64,000 nucleotides of DNA, taken from Noviherbaspirillum humi (GTDB taxonomy: Bacteria > Pseudomonadota > Gammaproteobacteria > Burkholderiales > Burkholderiaceae_D). Shown here piece after piece: positions 1-10,283 of the stretch. Each line of letters begins with the position of its first letter. Position 1 is the stretch's first letter. The stretch is from NCBI RefSeq assembly GCF_900188095.1, contig NZ_FZOT01000001.1, forward strand, positions 372,001 through 436,000. The letters run 5' to 3'. A program made the position numbers and the translations under genes. The notes under the pieces were generated by a model. It did no database searches. It was not told the DNA's origin and saw only the letters and a list, made by a program, of their open reading frames with translations.

Positions 1-568
1 TGTTGCCGTCGCAGATGCCGAGCCACACCACCAGCGAATGCAGCGCCTTGGCATAGGCCACCGCCTCGGCGGCGCTGCGCATGTCCGGTTCGGTGACGAT
101 CTCCAGCAGCGGCGTGCCGGCGCGGTTCAGGTCGATGCCCGACATGCCGTGGTAATCCTCGTGCAGCGACTTGCCGGCATCTTCCTCCAGGTGGGCGCGG
201 GTCAGCTGCACGGAGCGCAGTTCCGGCTTGCCATCCTTTTCCAGGATGAAGGACACCTTGCCGCCCTGGACCACCGGAATCTCGTACTGGCTGATCTGGT
301 AGCCCTTCGGCAGGTCGGGATAAAAATAATTCTTGCGCGCGAAGATGGAGCGCGGCGCGATGGTGGCGCCGATCGCCAGCCCGAACTGGATGGCGCGCTC
401 GACCGCACCCTTGTTCATCACCGGCAGCACGCCCGGCAGGGCCAGGTCGACCGGGCAGGCCTGGGTATTCGGCTCGGCGCCGAATCGGGTCGATGCGCCG
501 CTGAAGATCTTCGATTCGGTGGAGAGCTGCGCGTGCGTCTCCAGGCCAATCACCACTTCCCACTGCAT
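1..568 (-). CDS. gatB: Aspartyl/glutamyl-tRNA(Asn/Gln) amidotransferase subunit B, N-terminal part (runs off the window)
   Basis: GatB recognises mischarged Glu-tRNA(Gln) or Asp-tRNA(Asn) and activates it for amidation by GatA. The translation opens [17 protein letters not shown], the classic GatB N-terminus, and continues with [18 protein letters not shown] and [18 protein letters not shown], all family signatures. Start is the ATG whose complement ends at 568. About 189 codons are visible and the C-terminal domains lie beyond base 1, so the gene is cut by the window edge and not truncated. It is the last visible gene of a minus-strand run gatC-gatA-(secreted protein)-gatB. The 51-base gap to the preceding ORF suggests one transcript. 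Confidence 0.97.
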   Translation of the reverse strand, partial: MQWEVVIGLETHAQLSTESKIFSGASTRFGAEPNTQACPVDLALPGVLPVMNKGAVERAIQFGLAIGATIAPRSIFARKNYFYPDLPKGYQISQYEIPVVQGGKVSFILEKDGKPELRSVQLTRAHLEEDAGKSLHEDYHGMSGIDLNRAGTPLLEIVTEPDMRSAAEAVAYAKALHSLVVWLGICDGN

Positions 569-619
569 AGCTTACCTCGTCTGTGTATGGGCGCCGACCT
601 TGGCCGGCGCGGGCATTCG

Positions 620-1102
620 TTACTCGTCGTAGCGGCAGTCGCCTGTTTTCAGGTTCACCGCCAGCGATGAAAAATTGGTTCGCGATCCGCACAGCGCCGG
701 GCAGCTCGGCTGCAGCTGCAGCCAGTCGCCTTGCAGGCGCAGGCGTATCGTGCAGTTCAGGCCGCGGCTGAAATCATAGCCGCGCGCCGCGCGCGCCTTT
801 CCGGCGTCATGCAGGCGGATGCGCCACGCGTGGTTCGATTCGTCCGCTTCGGCTTGCAGGCCGTCGTCCTGGTCGATGCTGCAATCGAAGCCATGGGTGC
901 TTCGGTACAGCGCCGATTCCCAGCGCAGGGCATCGATGCGCTCGCCGGCGATGCGGATTTCGCCATGGTCGGCCAGGATGATTCTCTCGCCGCCATCGTC
1001 GCGGCTGGCGCTGCAGGAGAAGCGCGTGGTCAGTTCCTGCGCCTGCGCCGCCCCGGCCGTCAGCAGCAGGGCGCCGAGCATCCGCTGCGCGCCCCGCGTC
1101 AT
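620..1102 (-). CDS. Secreted Cys-containing protein of unknown function inside the gat operon
   Basis: A 160-residue protein whose first 22 residues (basic start, LGALLLTAGAAQAQ) look like a cleaved Sec signal peptide, so it is probably periplasmic or secreted. The mature part has cysteines in FSCSAS, GFDCSID, LNCTIRL, SCPALCGS and GDCRYDE, enough for about three disulfides. The C-terminal SCPALCGSRTNFSSL stretch looks like a conserved signature. I do not recognise a named domain. Its ATG lies one base after the gatA stop and it reads in the same direction toward gatB, so it is almost certainly co-transcribed with amidotransferase genes to which it has no evident biochemical link. Confidence 0.8.
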   Translation of the reverse strand: MTRGAQRMLGALLLTAGAAQAQELTTRFSCSASRDDGGERIILADHGEIRIAGERIDALRWESALYRSTHGFDCSIDQDDGLQAEADESNHAWRIRLHDAGKARAARGYDFSRGLNCTIRLRLQGDWLQLQPSCPALCGSRTNFSSLAVNLKTGDCRYDE

Positions 1103-1103
1103 C

Positions 1104-2564
1104 TCAGCAACCCTCGGGCTGGCGTGCGTGCCAGTCGGTGGCCAGCTGGTACTGGTGGGCCACGTTCAGCAGCTTCGCCTCGCTGAAGTAATTGCCGATG
1201 ATCTGCAGGCCGACTGGGCGCTTGCCATTCTTCTCGCCCTGGCCGAAGCCGCAGGGAATCGACATGCCGGGCAGTCCGGCCAGGCTGGTCGACAGCGTGA
1301 AGATGTCGGCCAGGTAGTTGGCCACCGGATCGTCGGCCTTGTCGCCTAGGTCCCAGGCCACCGTCGGCGCCACCGGCCCCATGATCACGTCGCACTGCTT
1401 GAAGGCTTCCTGGAAGTCCTGCGCGATCAGGCGCCGGATCTTCTGCGCCTGCAGGTAGTAGGCGTCGTAGTAGCCGTGCGACAGCACATAGGCGCCGACC
1501 AAAATGCGCCGCTTGACCTCGTCGCCGAAGCCCTCGGCGCGCGACTTGCGGTACATGTCCCCGAGGTCCTTGTACTCCTTGGCGCGGTGGCCGTAGCGCA
1601 CGCCGTCGAAGCGGCTCAGGTTGGACGAGGCTTCCGCCGGCGCGATCACGTAGTACACCGGAATCGAGAGCTCGGTCTTGGGCAGCGAGATGTCGATCAG
1701 GGTGGCGCCCAGCTTCTCGTACTGCGCCAGCGCGGCGCGCACCGCCGCTTCGACATCGGCAGCCAGACCCTCGCCGAAGTACTCGCGCGGCACGCCGATG
1801 CGCAAGCCCTGCAAACTCTTGTCCAGGTCGCGGCCGAAGTCTTCCTTCGCCATGTCGAGGCTGGTGGAGTCGCGCGGATCGAAGCCGGCCATCGCCGACA
1901 GCAGCATGGCGCAGTCTTCCGCCGTCTGCGCCATCGGCCCACCCTGGTCGAGCGAGGAAGCGAAGGCGATCATGCCGAAGCGCGAGACCCGGCCGTACGT
2001 CGGCTTGATGCCGGTGACACCGCAGAAGGAAGCCGGCTGGCGGATCGAGCCGCCGGTGTCGGTGGCGGTGGCGGCCGGCGTCAGGCGGGCGGCGATGGCC
2101 GCCGCCGAGCCGCCGGAGGAGCCGCCCGGCACCGCCTGCCTGTCCCACGGATTCCGGGTCGCGCCGAATGCCGAATTCTCGTTGGAGGAACCCATGGCAA
2201 ATTCGTCACAATTCAGCTTCCCGAGATGGACCATGCCGGCCGCGCGGAACTGTTCGACCACGGTCGCATCGAAGGGGCTGCCGTAGCCCGCGAGCATTTT
2301 CGAGCCGGCGGTGGAATGCCAGCCGCGGGTAACGAAGATGTCCTTGTGGGCAATCGGGATGCCGGTGAGCGCGGTGGCATCGCCGGCGGCCAGGCGCGCA
2401 TCGGCTTGCGCCGCTTGCTCCAGCGTCAATGCTTCATCGACATGAATGAAGGCATTCAGGTCGCTCTGCCGGATGCGGGCCAGGTAGGCCTGCGCCAGTT
2501 CGGCGGCGGAAACCTGGCGCGATTGCAGCAGGGCGGAAAGTTGTTTCAGTGTCTTGGTGTGCAT
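1104..2564 (-). CDS. gatA: Aspartyl/glutamyl-tRNA(Asn/Gln) amidotransferase subunit A
   Basis: GatA is the glutaminase/amidase subunit of GatCAB. It releases ammonia from glutamine to convert Glu-tRNA(Gln)/Asp-tRNA(Asn) to the correct aminoacyl-tRNAs. The amidase-signature triad is visible as K74 (IPIAHKDIF), S149 ([11 protein letters not shown]) and S173 ([12 protein letters not shown]). I take the start at MHTKTLKQL (complement of the cat at 2562-2564), giving 486 residues, the usual size. The frame is open further upstream, but those codons lie outside the family alignment and run into the gatC 3' end. It follows gatC after 28 bases and precedes the secreted-protein ORF by one base. Confidence 0.98.
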   Translation of the reverse strand: MHTKTLKQLSALLQSRQVSAAELAQAYLARIRQSDLNAFIHVDEALTLEQAAQADARLAAGDATALTGIPIAHKDIFVTRGWHSTAGSKMLAGYGSPFDATVVEQFRAAGMVHLGKLNCDEFAMGSSNENSAFGATRNPWDRQAVPGGSSGGSAAAIAARLTPAATATDTGGSIRQPASFCGVTGIKPTYGRVSRFGMIAFASSLDQGGPMAQTAEDCAMLLSAMAGFDPRDSTSLDMAKEDFGRDLDKSLQGLRIGVPREYFGEGLAADVEAAVRAALAQYEKLGATLIDISLPKTELSIPVYYVIAPAEASSNLSRFDGVRYGHRAKEYKDLGDMYRKSRAEGFGDEVKRRILVGAYVLSHGYYDAYYLQAQKIRRLIAQDFQEAFKQCDVIMGPVAPTVAWDLGDKADDPVANYLADIFTLSTSLAGLPGMSIPCGFGQGEKNGKRPVGLQIIGNYFSEAKLLNVAHQYQLATDWHARQPEGC

Positions 2565-2592
2565 AAGCGTGTATGACCGTGGCGCAGCCGGA

Positions 2593-2895
2593 TTATTCGA
2601 TGACCTTGGGAACGAGGTAGAGGCCATCCTGGGTGGCCGGAGCGACCGACTGGTATTCCTCGCGGCGGTTCGGTTCGGTAACGGCATCTTCGCGCAAGCG
2701 CAGCGCGAGGTCGTGCTGGAATGCTTCGATGGGATGGTTCAGCGGCTCGATGCCGGCAGTGTCGACGGCGCGCATCTGTTCCACCAGGTCAAAGATGCCG
2801 TTCAGCTTGGCCAGGGTTTTTTCGGCTTGGGCATCGTCGAGGTCGAGCTGCGCGAGCCGGGCGAGACGTTTGACGTCGGAGAGGTCGAGGGACAT
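2593..2895 (-). CDS. gatC: Aspartyl/glutamyl-tRNA(Asn/Gln) amidotransferase subunit C
   Basis: A 100-residue GatC, the small belt-like subunit that wraps GatA and stabilises its contact with GatB. The N-terminus [19 protein letters not shown] and the conserved [18 protein letters not shown] segment match the family. The listed start is the ATG at 2895. An in-frame start 12 codons upstream adds a Pro/Arg-rich stretch not typical of GatC. It is the first gene of the minus-strand gat operon and diverges from mreB across about 250 bases. Confidence 0.96.
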   Translation of the reverse strand: MSLDLSDVKRLARLAQLDLDDAQAEKTLAKLNGIFDLVEQMRAVDTAGIEPLNHPIEAFQHDLALRLREDAVTEPNRREEYQSVAPATQDGLYLVPKVIE

Positions 2896-3020
2896 GGTGT
2901 GAGGCGGCGACCGCGGGAGTGGTGCCAGCAAATAAATTCAAAAGAGTAAAACTGTTCCAACTATGGCAAAAACCTTGTCAAATCGAGGCTTTCTTCTCGG
3001 ATTTATGGGATTTCTGCCGG

Positions 3021-3049
3021 CAAATTTCGATGGAATTATAAGGTAGAAT
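3021..3049 (+). promoter_or_regulatory. Possible mreB promoter (-10 TAGAAT)
   Basis: TAGAAT at 3044-3049 is a good sigma70 -10 hexamer in the gatC/mreB divergent gap, about 100 bases before the mreB ATG. The hexamer 17 bases upstream (CAAATT, 3021-3026) is a poor -35. The AT-rich stretch 2930-3050 is the only likely promoter region for the five-gene mreB-rodA run. Confidence 0.35.
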
Positions 3050-3105
3050 GTCGGGTTAATGCCTTGCCGTCGCAGAGAGCGGAAACCGCGCTCGAACGGT
3101 TGTGA

Positions 3106-4191
<1,086 letters not shown>

Positions 4192-4266
4192 TCTGCAATC
4201 TTCCCGCGTCCGCCGCTTCCGGCGGACGCTGGTGGAGAGAAGTCTTCTCCACACCAGGACAGCATA

Positions 4267-5280
4267 ATGGAATACAGTCCGCCGCCACTCTTCAAGCAAG
4301 GCGCTTCCGCGCGTGCCAAGGTGGTGATCTTCGCGGTGATCGCGATCTTCCTGCTCATCGCCGATTCGAGACTGCACTCGCTGGGCCGCATCCGCCTGGT
4401 GCTCGGCACCGCGCTCTATCCCCTGCAGGTGGTGGCCATGTTCCCGCGCGACGCCGCCATGGCGGTGGGCGGCTACTTCACGTCGGTTTCGGATCTCAAG
4501 CTGGAAAACCAGCGCCTCAAGCAGCAGCAGATCGGCAATGCCCAGCATCTGCAGCAGCTTGCGCAGCTGAACGCCGAAAACGTCCAGCTGCGCAAGCTGC
4601 TGGCGGCCAACGAGCGGCTGCAGGGCAAGTCCATCATGAGCGAGATCCTGTACGACGCCCGGGATCCCTTCACCCGCAAGGTGGTGCTGGACCGCGGCAG
4701 CCGCCATGGCGTGGCGCCGGGCCAGCCGGTGATCGACGATGTCGGCGTGGTCGGCCAGGTCACGCGCGTCTTTCCCTTCACCTCCGAAGTCACGCTGCTG
4801 ACCGACAAGGACCAGGCCATCCCAGTGCAGGTGGTGCGCAGCGGCCTGCGCAGCATTGCTTACGGCAAGGGCAATTCCGGTTCGCTCGATCTGCGCTTCA
4901 TGCCGACCAATGCGGACATCCAGGCTGGCGATACGCTGGTCACGTCGGGCATCGACGGCGTGTATCCGCCCGGCCTGGCCGTCGCCAAGGTCAGCCAGGT
5001 GGATACCAAGTCGTCCGACGCCTTCGCCAAGATCGTCTGCCAGCCGGTGGCCGGCATCGACAAGAATCGCCAGCTGCTGATCCTGCTGACCGAGCTGAAC
5101 CTGCCGCCGCGGCCGGAACCGGAAGAGCGCAAGGACAAGCGCGAAAAATTCTCCAAGCGCCGCAATCTCGAGCCGGCCAAGGAAAACCCGCGTGAGGCGC
5201 CTGCCGCGCCGGCCGACGGCGCACGCCGCGCCGAACCGGTCGCCGCCAAGCCGGCCGAGCAGAATGGAGCGCCGCGATGA
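4267..5280 (+). CDS. mreC: Rod-shape-determining protein MreC
   Basis: Bitopic scaffold linking MreB to the periplasmic elongasome and activating PBP2/RodA. One transmembrane helix near residues 18-34, then a periplasmic coiled coil (about 75-118, rich in L, Q and K: LKLENQRLKQQQIG), then the two beta-barrel MreC domains with the conserved LDRGSRHGVAPGQPVID segment. The C-terminus (about 280-337) is a charged Pro/Ala/Lys/Glu tail that looks disordered. The stop overlaps the mreD start (ATGA). Confidence 0.97.
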   Translation: MEYSPPPLFKQGASARAKVVIFAVIAIFLLIADSRLHSLGRIRLVLGTALYPLQVVAMFPRDAAMAVGGYFTSVSDLKLENQRLKQQQIGNAQHLQQLAQLNAENVQLRKLLAANERLQGKSIMSEILYDARDPFTRKVVLDRGSRHGVAPGQPVIDDVGVVGQVTRVFPFTSEVTLLTDKDQAIPVQVVRSGLRSIAYGKGNSGSLDLRFMPTNADIQAGDTLVTSGIDGVYPPGLAVAKVSQVDTKSSDAFAKIVCQPVAGIDKNRQLLILLTELNLPPRPEPEERKDKREKFSKRRNLEPAKENPREAPAAPADGARRAEPVAAKPAEQNGAPR

Positions 5281-5792
5281 ACCACCGTCCGCATTACATC
5301 CTCCTGCCCGCCAATCCGCTGTTCATCGCGCTCAGTCTGGTCGCGGCTTTCGTGCTCAACCTGCTGCCCTGGGGGCATATGGTCGGCGTGCCGGATTTCG
5401 TGGCGCTGGTGCTGGTGTTCTGGAGCATCCATCAGCCGCGCAAGGTCGGCATCGGCATTGCCTTCGTGATGGGCCTGATGATGGACGTGCATGAGGCCAC
5501 GCTGCTGGGCGAGAATGCCCTGTGCTACACCCTGCTGTCCTATTTCGCGATCATGATCCACCGGCGCGTGCTGTGGTTCCAGATCCCGGCGCAAACACTG
5601 CACGTGCTGCCCCTGCTGCTGCTGATGCAAAGCGTGGACCTGGTGATCCGCCTGATGGTGACCGGAAAATTTCCGGGCTGGCTGTATTTCCTGGAAAGCG
5701 TGATCACGGCAGCCCTGTGGCCGGTGGCCAGCTGGATACTGCTGGCGCCGCAGCGCCGCGCGGTGGACCGCGACGAGACCCGGCCGATCTGA
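5277..5792 (+). CDS. mreD: Rod-shape-determining protein MreD
   Basis: Small polytopic membrane protein of the elongasome, 171 residues, with about five hydrophobic segments and the conserved GLMMDVHEATLLGENAL stretch of MreD. It overlaps mreC by four bases, indicating translational coupling, and is followed 75 bases later by mrdA. Confidence 0.95.
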   Translation: MNHRPHYILLPANPLFIALSLVAAFVLNLLPWGHMVGVPDFVALVLVFWSIHQPRKVGIGIAFVMGLMMDVHEATLLGENALCYTLLSYFAIMIHRRVLWFQIPAQTLHVLPLLLLMQSVDLVIRLMVTGKFPGWLYFLESVITAALWPVASWILLAPQRRAVDRDETRPI

Positions 5793-5867
5793 GGAGGCCT
5801 TGCTGCCCATACCGCGGGCGGCGCGGCCTGTGCGCCCGCGCCGCTCCGACAGCGTTGATTGAGACGA

Positions 5868-7850
5868 ATGACCGAATTCAAGAACACCGAACAAGAACTG
5901 CACCATTTCCGGGTCCGCCTATCGGTGGCGGCGGTGTTCGTGCTCGTCTGCTTCGGCCTGCTGGCAGCCCGTTTCGTCTGGCTGCAGATATACCGCCACA
6001 ACGACTATGCCAGCCAGGCCGAGGACAACCGGATTTCGGTGGTGCCGGTGGTGCCCAACCGCGGACTCATCCTGGACCGCAACGGCGTGGTCCTGGCGCG
6101 GAATTTTTCCGCCTACACGCTGGAGATCACGCCGTCGAAGATCAACCAGCCGCTGGATGCGCTGATCGAGGAACTGGCCACGCTGGTCGAGATCCAGCCC
6201 AAGGACAAGCGCCGCTTCCGCCGCTTGCTGGATGAGGCGAAAAACTTTGAAAGCGTGCCCATCCGCACCAAGCTTTCCGATGATGAAGTGGCGCGCTTCA
6301 CCGCGCAGCGCTTCCGCTTTCCCGGCGTCGAGATCCAGGCGCGGCTGTTTCGCCAGTATCCGCTGGGCGAAGTGGCGTCGCATGTGATCGGCTACATCGG
6401 CCGCATCAGCGCCCGCGATGCCGAGCGCATCGAGAACATGGAAAATTCGGCCAACTACGCCGGCACCGATTACATCGGCAAGGAAGGCCTGGAAAAGAAA
6501 TACGAAGATCTCCTGCACGGCACCACCGGCTACGAAGAGGTCGAGGTGTCCGCCGGCGGCCGCGCCGTGCGCACGCTGTCGCGCACGCCCGCCATCCCGG
6601 GCCACAACCTGATCCTGTCGATCGACATCGAGCTGCAGAAAGTGGTGGAGGAAGCCTTCGGCGACCGCCGCGGGGCGCTGGTGGCGATCGAGCCGTCGAC
6701 CGGCGACGTGCTGGCCTATGTCTCCAAGCCCACCTTCGATCCCAACTTGTTCGTCGAAGGCATCGATCCGAAAAGCTGGGAAGAGCTCAATACCTCCATC
6801 GACCGGCCGCTGCTGAACCGCCCCCTGATCGGCACCTATCCGCCCGGCTCCACCTACAAGCCCTTCATGGCGCTGGCGGCGCTCGAACTCGGCAAGCGCA
6901 CCCCGGCCAGCGCGGTGTCGGACCCGGGCTATTTCTGGTTCGGCAACCACAAATTCCGCGACGACAAGGAAGGCGGCCATGGTCTGGTCGACATGTACCG
7001 GTCCATCGTCCAGTCCTGCGACACCTACTACTACATGCTGGCCAACGACCTCGGCGTCGACACCATTCATGATTTCATGAAGCCCTTCGGCTTCGGCCAG
7101 GTCACCGGCATCGACCTCGACAACGAGCGCACCGGCATCCTGCCGTCCACCACCTGGAAGCGCAATGCCTACAAGCGGCCGGAGCAGAAGAAGTGGTATG
7201 CCGGCGAAACCATTTCCATCGGCATCGGCCAGGGCTACAACTCCTTCACGCCGCTGCAGCTGGCGCATGCCACGGCCGTGCTGGCCAACAACGGCGTGGT
7301 GATGAAGCCGCACCTGGTGAAGATTCTGGAGAACGGCGCCACCAAGGAGCGCACGCTGACGGTGCCGAAGGAAAGCTACCGCATTCCGCTCAAGCCGGAG
7401 AACATCGAGGTGATCAAGCGCGCCATGGTCGGCGTGGTGCGGGAAGGCACGTCGTCCAAGGCCTTCGCCGGCGCCACCTATGTTTCCGCCGGCAAGACCG
7501 GAACTGCCCAGGTGATCGCCATCAAGAAGAACGAGAAGTACGACGCCAGCAAGATCGACGAGCGCCACCGCGACCACTCGCTCTACACCGCCTTCGCGCC
7601 GGCCGACAATCCGCGCATCGCCATCGCCATCATCGTCGAGAACGGCGGCTTCGGCGCGATGGCGGCGGCGCCGATCGTGCGCAAGGCCATGGATTACTAC
7701 CTGATGGGCAAGAAATCCGAAGACAAGGACAAGCCGGTTGCAGAGAAGACCGACGTTGCCAGCACCCGCCCGGCGGCGGAGCTGAAGGCGGAGGAAGAAT
7801 CCGCCGGCGGCCCGCGCCCCGGCGCCGAAACACGAGGAAACAACGACTGA
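5868..7850 (+). CDS. mrdA: Penicillin-binding protein 2 (elongasome DD-transpeptidase)
   Basis: Monofunctional class B PBP that cross-links lateral-wall peptidoglycan with RodA. 660 residues. A single membrane anchor at about 18-40, the PBP dimerisation domain from about 60, then a transpeptidase domain with nucleophile S328 in GSTYK (STYK, K331), SCD at 383-385 in the SxN position and KTG at 543-545 (AGKTGTAQ). The start at MTEFKNTEQ is preferred to the in-frame TTG three codons upstream. The C-terminal tail (about 620-660) is Lys/Ala/Glu-rich. The stop overlaps the rodA ATG (TGATG). Confidence 0.97.
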   Translation: MTEFKNTEQELHHFRVRLSVAAVFVLVCFGLLAARFVWLQIYRHNDYASQAEDNRISVVPVVPNRGLILDRNGVVLARNFSAYTLEITPSKINQPLDALIEELATLVEIQPKDKRRFRRLLDEAKNFESVPIRTKLSDDEVARFTAQRFRFPGVEIQARLFRQYPLGEVASHVIGYIGRISARDAERIENMENSANYAGTDYIGKEGLEKKYEDLLHGTTGYEEVEVSAGGRAVRTLSRTPAIPGHNLILSIDIELQKVVEEAFGDRRGALVAIEPSTGDVLAYVSKPTFDPNLFVEGIDPKSWEELNTSIDRPLLNRPLIGTYPPGSTYKPFMALAALELGKRTPASAVSDPGYFWFGNHKFRDDKEGGHGLVDMYRSIVQSCDTYYYMLANDLGVDTIHDFMKPFGFGQVTGIDLDNERTGILPSTTWKRNAYKRPEQKKWYAGETISIGIGQGYNSFTPLQLAHATAVLANNGVVMKPHLVKILENGATKERTLTVPKESYRIPLKPENIEVIKRAMVGVVREGTSSKAFAGATYVSAGKTGTAQVIAIKKNEKYDASKIDERHRDHSLYTAFAPADNPRIAIAIIVENGGFGAMAAAPIVRKAMDYYLMGKKSEDKDKPVAEKTDVASTRPAAELKAEEESAGGPRPGAETRGNND

Positions 7851-8971
7851 TGGCAACCGCCCAACTCGCCGGCCGCCGGCCGCTGTGGCCGCTGATCCGC
7901 CAATACATGACCGTGTTCGACGGCCCGCTCGCGATCATCGTGTTCCTGATCTTTGCCGTGAGCACGATAACGATGTACTCGGCCGGCCTCGACTTCCCCG
8001 GCCGGGTGGAAGACCACCTGCGCAACATCATCGTTTCCTTCGTCATCATGTGGATCGCCGCCGTCGTGCCGCCGCAGACCCTGATGCGCTTCGCTCTGCC
8101 GATCTACACCGTCGGTGTGGCACTGCTGGTCGCAGTCGCGATGTTCGGCCTGATCAAGAAGGGCGCGCGGCGCTGGCTGAATGTCGGCGTGGTGATCCAA
8201 CCATCCGAAATCCTGAAGATCGCCGCGCCGCTGATGCTGGCCTGGTTCTTCCAGAAGCGCGAAGGCATGATCCGCTGGCAGGATTTCATCATCGCCGCCC
8301 TCCTGCTGCTGATTCCCTTCGGCCTGATCGCCAAGCAGCCCGATCTCGGCACCGCCATCCTGGTCGGCGCCGCCGGCTTCTACGTGATCTTCCTCGCCGG
8401 CCTGTCGTGGAAGGTGATGTTCGGCCTCGTCCTGGCAGGCGGCGCCAGCCTGCCGGTGGTGTGGTCCATGCTGCACGACTACCAGCGCGCCCGGGTGATG
8501 ACGCTGATCGATCCCACCACCGATCCGCTCGGCAAGGGCTTTCACATCATCCAGTCGATGATCGCCATCGGTTCCGGCGGAGTGGCGGGCAAGGGCTGGA
8601 TGTCCGGCACCCAGGCGCACCTCGAGTTCATCCCGGAACGCACCACCGACTTCATCTTCGCCGTGTATTCAGAGGAGTTCGGGCTGATCGGCAATTGCGT
8701 GCTGCTCGTGCTCTACCTGCTGCTGATCGGGCGCGGGCTGCTGATTTCGGCCAATGCCCCCAGCCTGTTCAGCCGCCTGATGGGGGGCGCCATCACCATG
8801 ATCTTTTTCACCTATGCCTTCGTCAATATGGGCATGGTGAGCGGCATCCTGCCGGTGGTCGGCGTGCCCCTGCCCTTCATGAGCTATGGCGGCACCGCAT
8901 TCGTCACGCTCGGGCTGGGCATCGGCATCCTGATGAGCATCCAGCGCCACCGCAAGCTGGTGCAGACCTGA
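7850..8971 (+). CDS. rodA: Rod-shape-determining SEDS glycosyltransferase RodA
   Basis: SEDS-family peptidoglycan polymerase that works as a pair with PBP2. 373 residues with about ten hydrophobic segments. Signature stretches include KKGARRWLNVGVVIQPSE, AKQPDLGTA and GVPLPFMSYGGTAFV, all diagnostic of RodA/FtsW. The ATG at 7850 shares its first base with the mrdA stop. The same frame is open for 657 bases upstream inside mrdA, but that part is a shadow. Last gene of the mre operon. Confidence 0.97.
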   Translation: MATAQLAGRRPLWPLIRQYMTVFDGPLAIIVFLIFAVSTITMYSAGLDFPGRVEDHLRNIIVSFVIMWIAAVVPPQTLMRFALPIYTVGVALLVAVAMFGLIKKGARRWLNVGVVIQPSEILKIAAPLMLAWFFQKREGMIRWQDFIIAALLLLIPFGLIAKQPDLGTAILVGAAGFYVIFLAGLSWKVMFGLVLAGGASLPVVWSMLHDYQRARVMTLIDPTTDPLGKGFHIIQSMIAIGSGGVAGKGWMSGTQAHLEFIPERTTDFIFAVYSEEFGLIGNCVLLVLYLLLIGRGLLISANAPSLFSRLMGGAITMIFFTYAFVNMGMVSGILPVVGVPLPFMSYGGTAFVTLGLGIGILMSIQRHRKLVQT

Positions 8972-9034
8972 GCCGTCCTCAATGCCGGCGCCGCAAAACC
9001 TTTGCAACCCGGCAATCCTGTTGCAACTTTCCTG

Positions 9035-9063
9035 TTGGAAGCGAGTTGGCTCCTCGTTAAAAT
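9035..9063 (+). promoter_or_regulatory. Sigma70-type promoter for rlpA
   Basis: TTGGAA at 9035-9040, exactly 17 bases, then TAAAAT at 9058-9063. This is the best-formed -35/-10 pair I found in the window. It lies in the 159-base rodA/rlpA gap, about 67 bases before the rlpA start, so rlpA probably has its own promoter in addition to any read-through from the mre operon. Confidence 0.65.
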
Positions 9064-9130
9064 TGGCGCGAAGTAATGATCGGTGCGACGCTTGCATCGG
9101 TCATCCGCCCCGATTCCAGCAGGAGAACCG

Positions 9131-10264
9131 ATGCCGTTGCGCATTCAACACCGGAACAGCCATGTTCTCGCCATCAGCCTGAGCGCCGCGCTGCTAGCCG
9201 CCTGCGGTACGCCGCCGCAGGCGCCCACCCAGAGCGCCGATGCCGCCGGCGCCATCAAGGGCGGCAAGCCGTCCAGCCCGATACCCAGCCTGCCGCGCGC
9301 CGGCTCCGGCCGCGGCGGCTACTACCAGGACGACGGTCCCGGCGACGTCATTCCCGACGGCTTGATGGATGTGCCCGACGCCGAACCGAAGGTCGAACCC
9401 TATTCCCGCGCCGCCCTGCGCCCCTACAACGTCTTCGGCGTCAATTACACGCCGATCAGCGACGACCGTCCGTTCAAGCAGCGCGGCATCGGCAGCTGGT
9501 ATGGCAAAAAATTCCACGGCCAGAAAACCTCGTCCGGCGAACCGTACGACATGTACAAGATGACCGCCGCCCATCCGACGCTGCCGATTCCGTCGTATGC
9601 GCGGGTGACCAATCTCAGCAACGGCAGGCAGGTGATCGTCCGGGTCAACGACCGCGGCCCCTTCCATTCTTCGCGCATCATCGACCTTTCCTTCACCGCC
9701 GCGCTCAAGCTCGGCTATCTCGGTTCCGGCAGCGGTCAGCTGGAAGTCGAGCGCATCCTGCCGGAGGAAATCCGCCGGATGGAGGCGGCGCGCGCCAATG
9801 GCATCAAGCTGGCCGCCAGCCAGCCGGTGCCGCCTAACTCTCCAGCTGCCGCCGTCGCCACCGCCTCGAACGGGCCGGTGACGGTATTCAGCGTTGAGCC
9901 GGCGGCGGTCGGCGGCATCACCACCACGCCGCTACCGGTAGCCTATGGCGGCAGCCTCGGCGCCAACGCGGGCGATGCCGCCCAGCCGGCGCAGGTGGCG
10001 GTGAAGGCAGACGGACCGGAGCCTGAGAAGACCAGCGGCTTCTACCTGCAGATGGGCGCGTTTTCCCAGCCGGCGAATGCGGAAGCGGCGCGCACGCGCC
10101 TGGAGCCGGCCTGGGCCGGCCGCCTGCCGCCGATGCAGGTAGTGCAGAAGGATGGCATGCATCGCGTGTACGCCGGTCCGTTCGCCTCGCGCGACGAGGC
10201 GCAGGCAGCGGCACGGCGGGTGCTGGAGGCGGGCGCGGGCCGGCCAATGGTGGTTCAGCGCTGA
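9131..10264 (+). CDS. rlpA: Septal-ring lytic transglycosylase / lipoprotein RlpA with SPOR domain
   Basis: Outer-membrane lipoprotein that cleaves naked glycan strands at the division septum. 377 residues from the ATG at 9131, preceded by AGGAGAA. Lipobox LLAAC (C25); a linker of about 90 residues; double-psi beta-barrel RlpA domain with GIGSWYGKKFHGQKTSSGE and VRVNDRGPFHSSRIIDLS; then an Ala/Pro linker and a C-terminal SPOR domain (FYLQMGAFSQPANAEAA, HRVYAGPFASRDEA) that binds denuded septal glycan. It sits directly after the elongasome operon, as in many Gram-negatives. Confidence 0.95.
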   Translation: MPLRIQHRNSHVLAISLSAALLAACGTPPQAPTQSADAAGAIKGGKPSSPIPSLPRAGSGRGGYYQDDGPGDVIPDGLMDVPDAEPKVEPYSRAALRPYNVFGVNYTPISDDRPFKQRGIGSWYGKKFHGQKTSSGEPYDMYKMTAAHPTLPIPSYARVTNLSNGRQVIVRVNDRGPFHSSRIIDLSFTAALKLGYLGSGSGQLEVERILPEEIRRMEAARANGIKLAASQPVPPNSPAAAVATASNGPVTVFSVEPAAVGGITTTPLPVAYGGSLGANAGDAAQPAQVAVKADGPEPEKTSGFYLQMGAFSQPANAEAARTRLEPAWAGRLPPMQVVQKDGMHRVYAGPFASRDEAQAAARRVLEAGAGRPMVVQR

Positions 10265-10283
10265 GCGATCAGCCTGTCTTTGG

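Noticed and set aside
1476-2576. 366-residue + strand ORF opposite gatA
   Set aside because: Antisense shadow of the amidase gene, with no start context or recognisable fold.
2953-2981. gatC promoter with a consensus TTGACA on the minus strand (2976-2981)
   Set aside because: The -35 is perfect, but the hexamer at the right distance (GGAACA) does not resemble a -10, so I did not list it as a promoter.
5919-7856. 645-residue minus-strand ORF opposite mrdA
   Set aside because: Its whole length is antisense to a PBP2 gene with intact catalytic motifs; no ribosome-binding site or domain.
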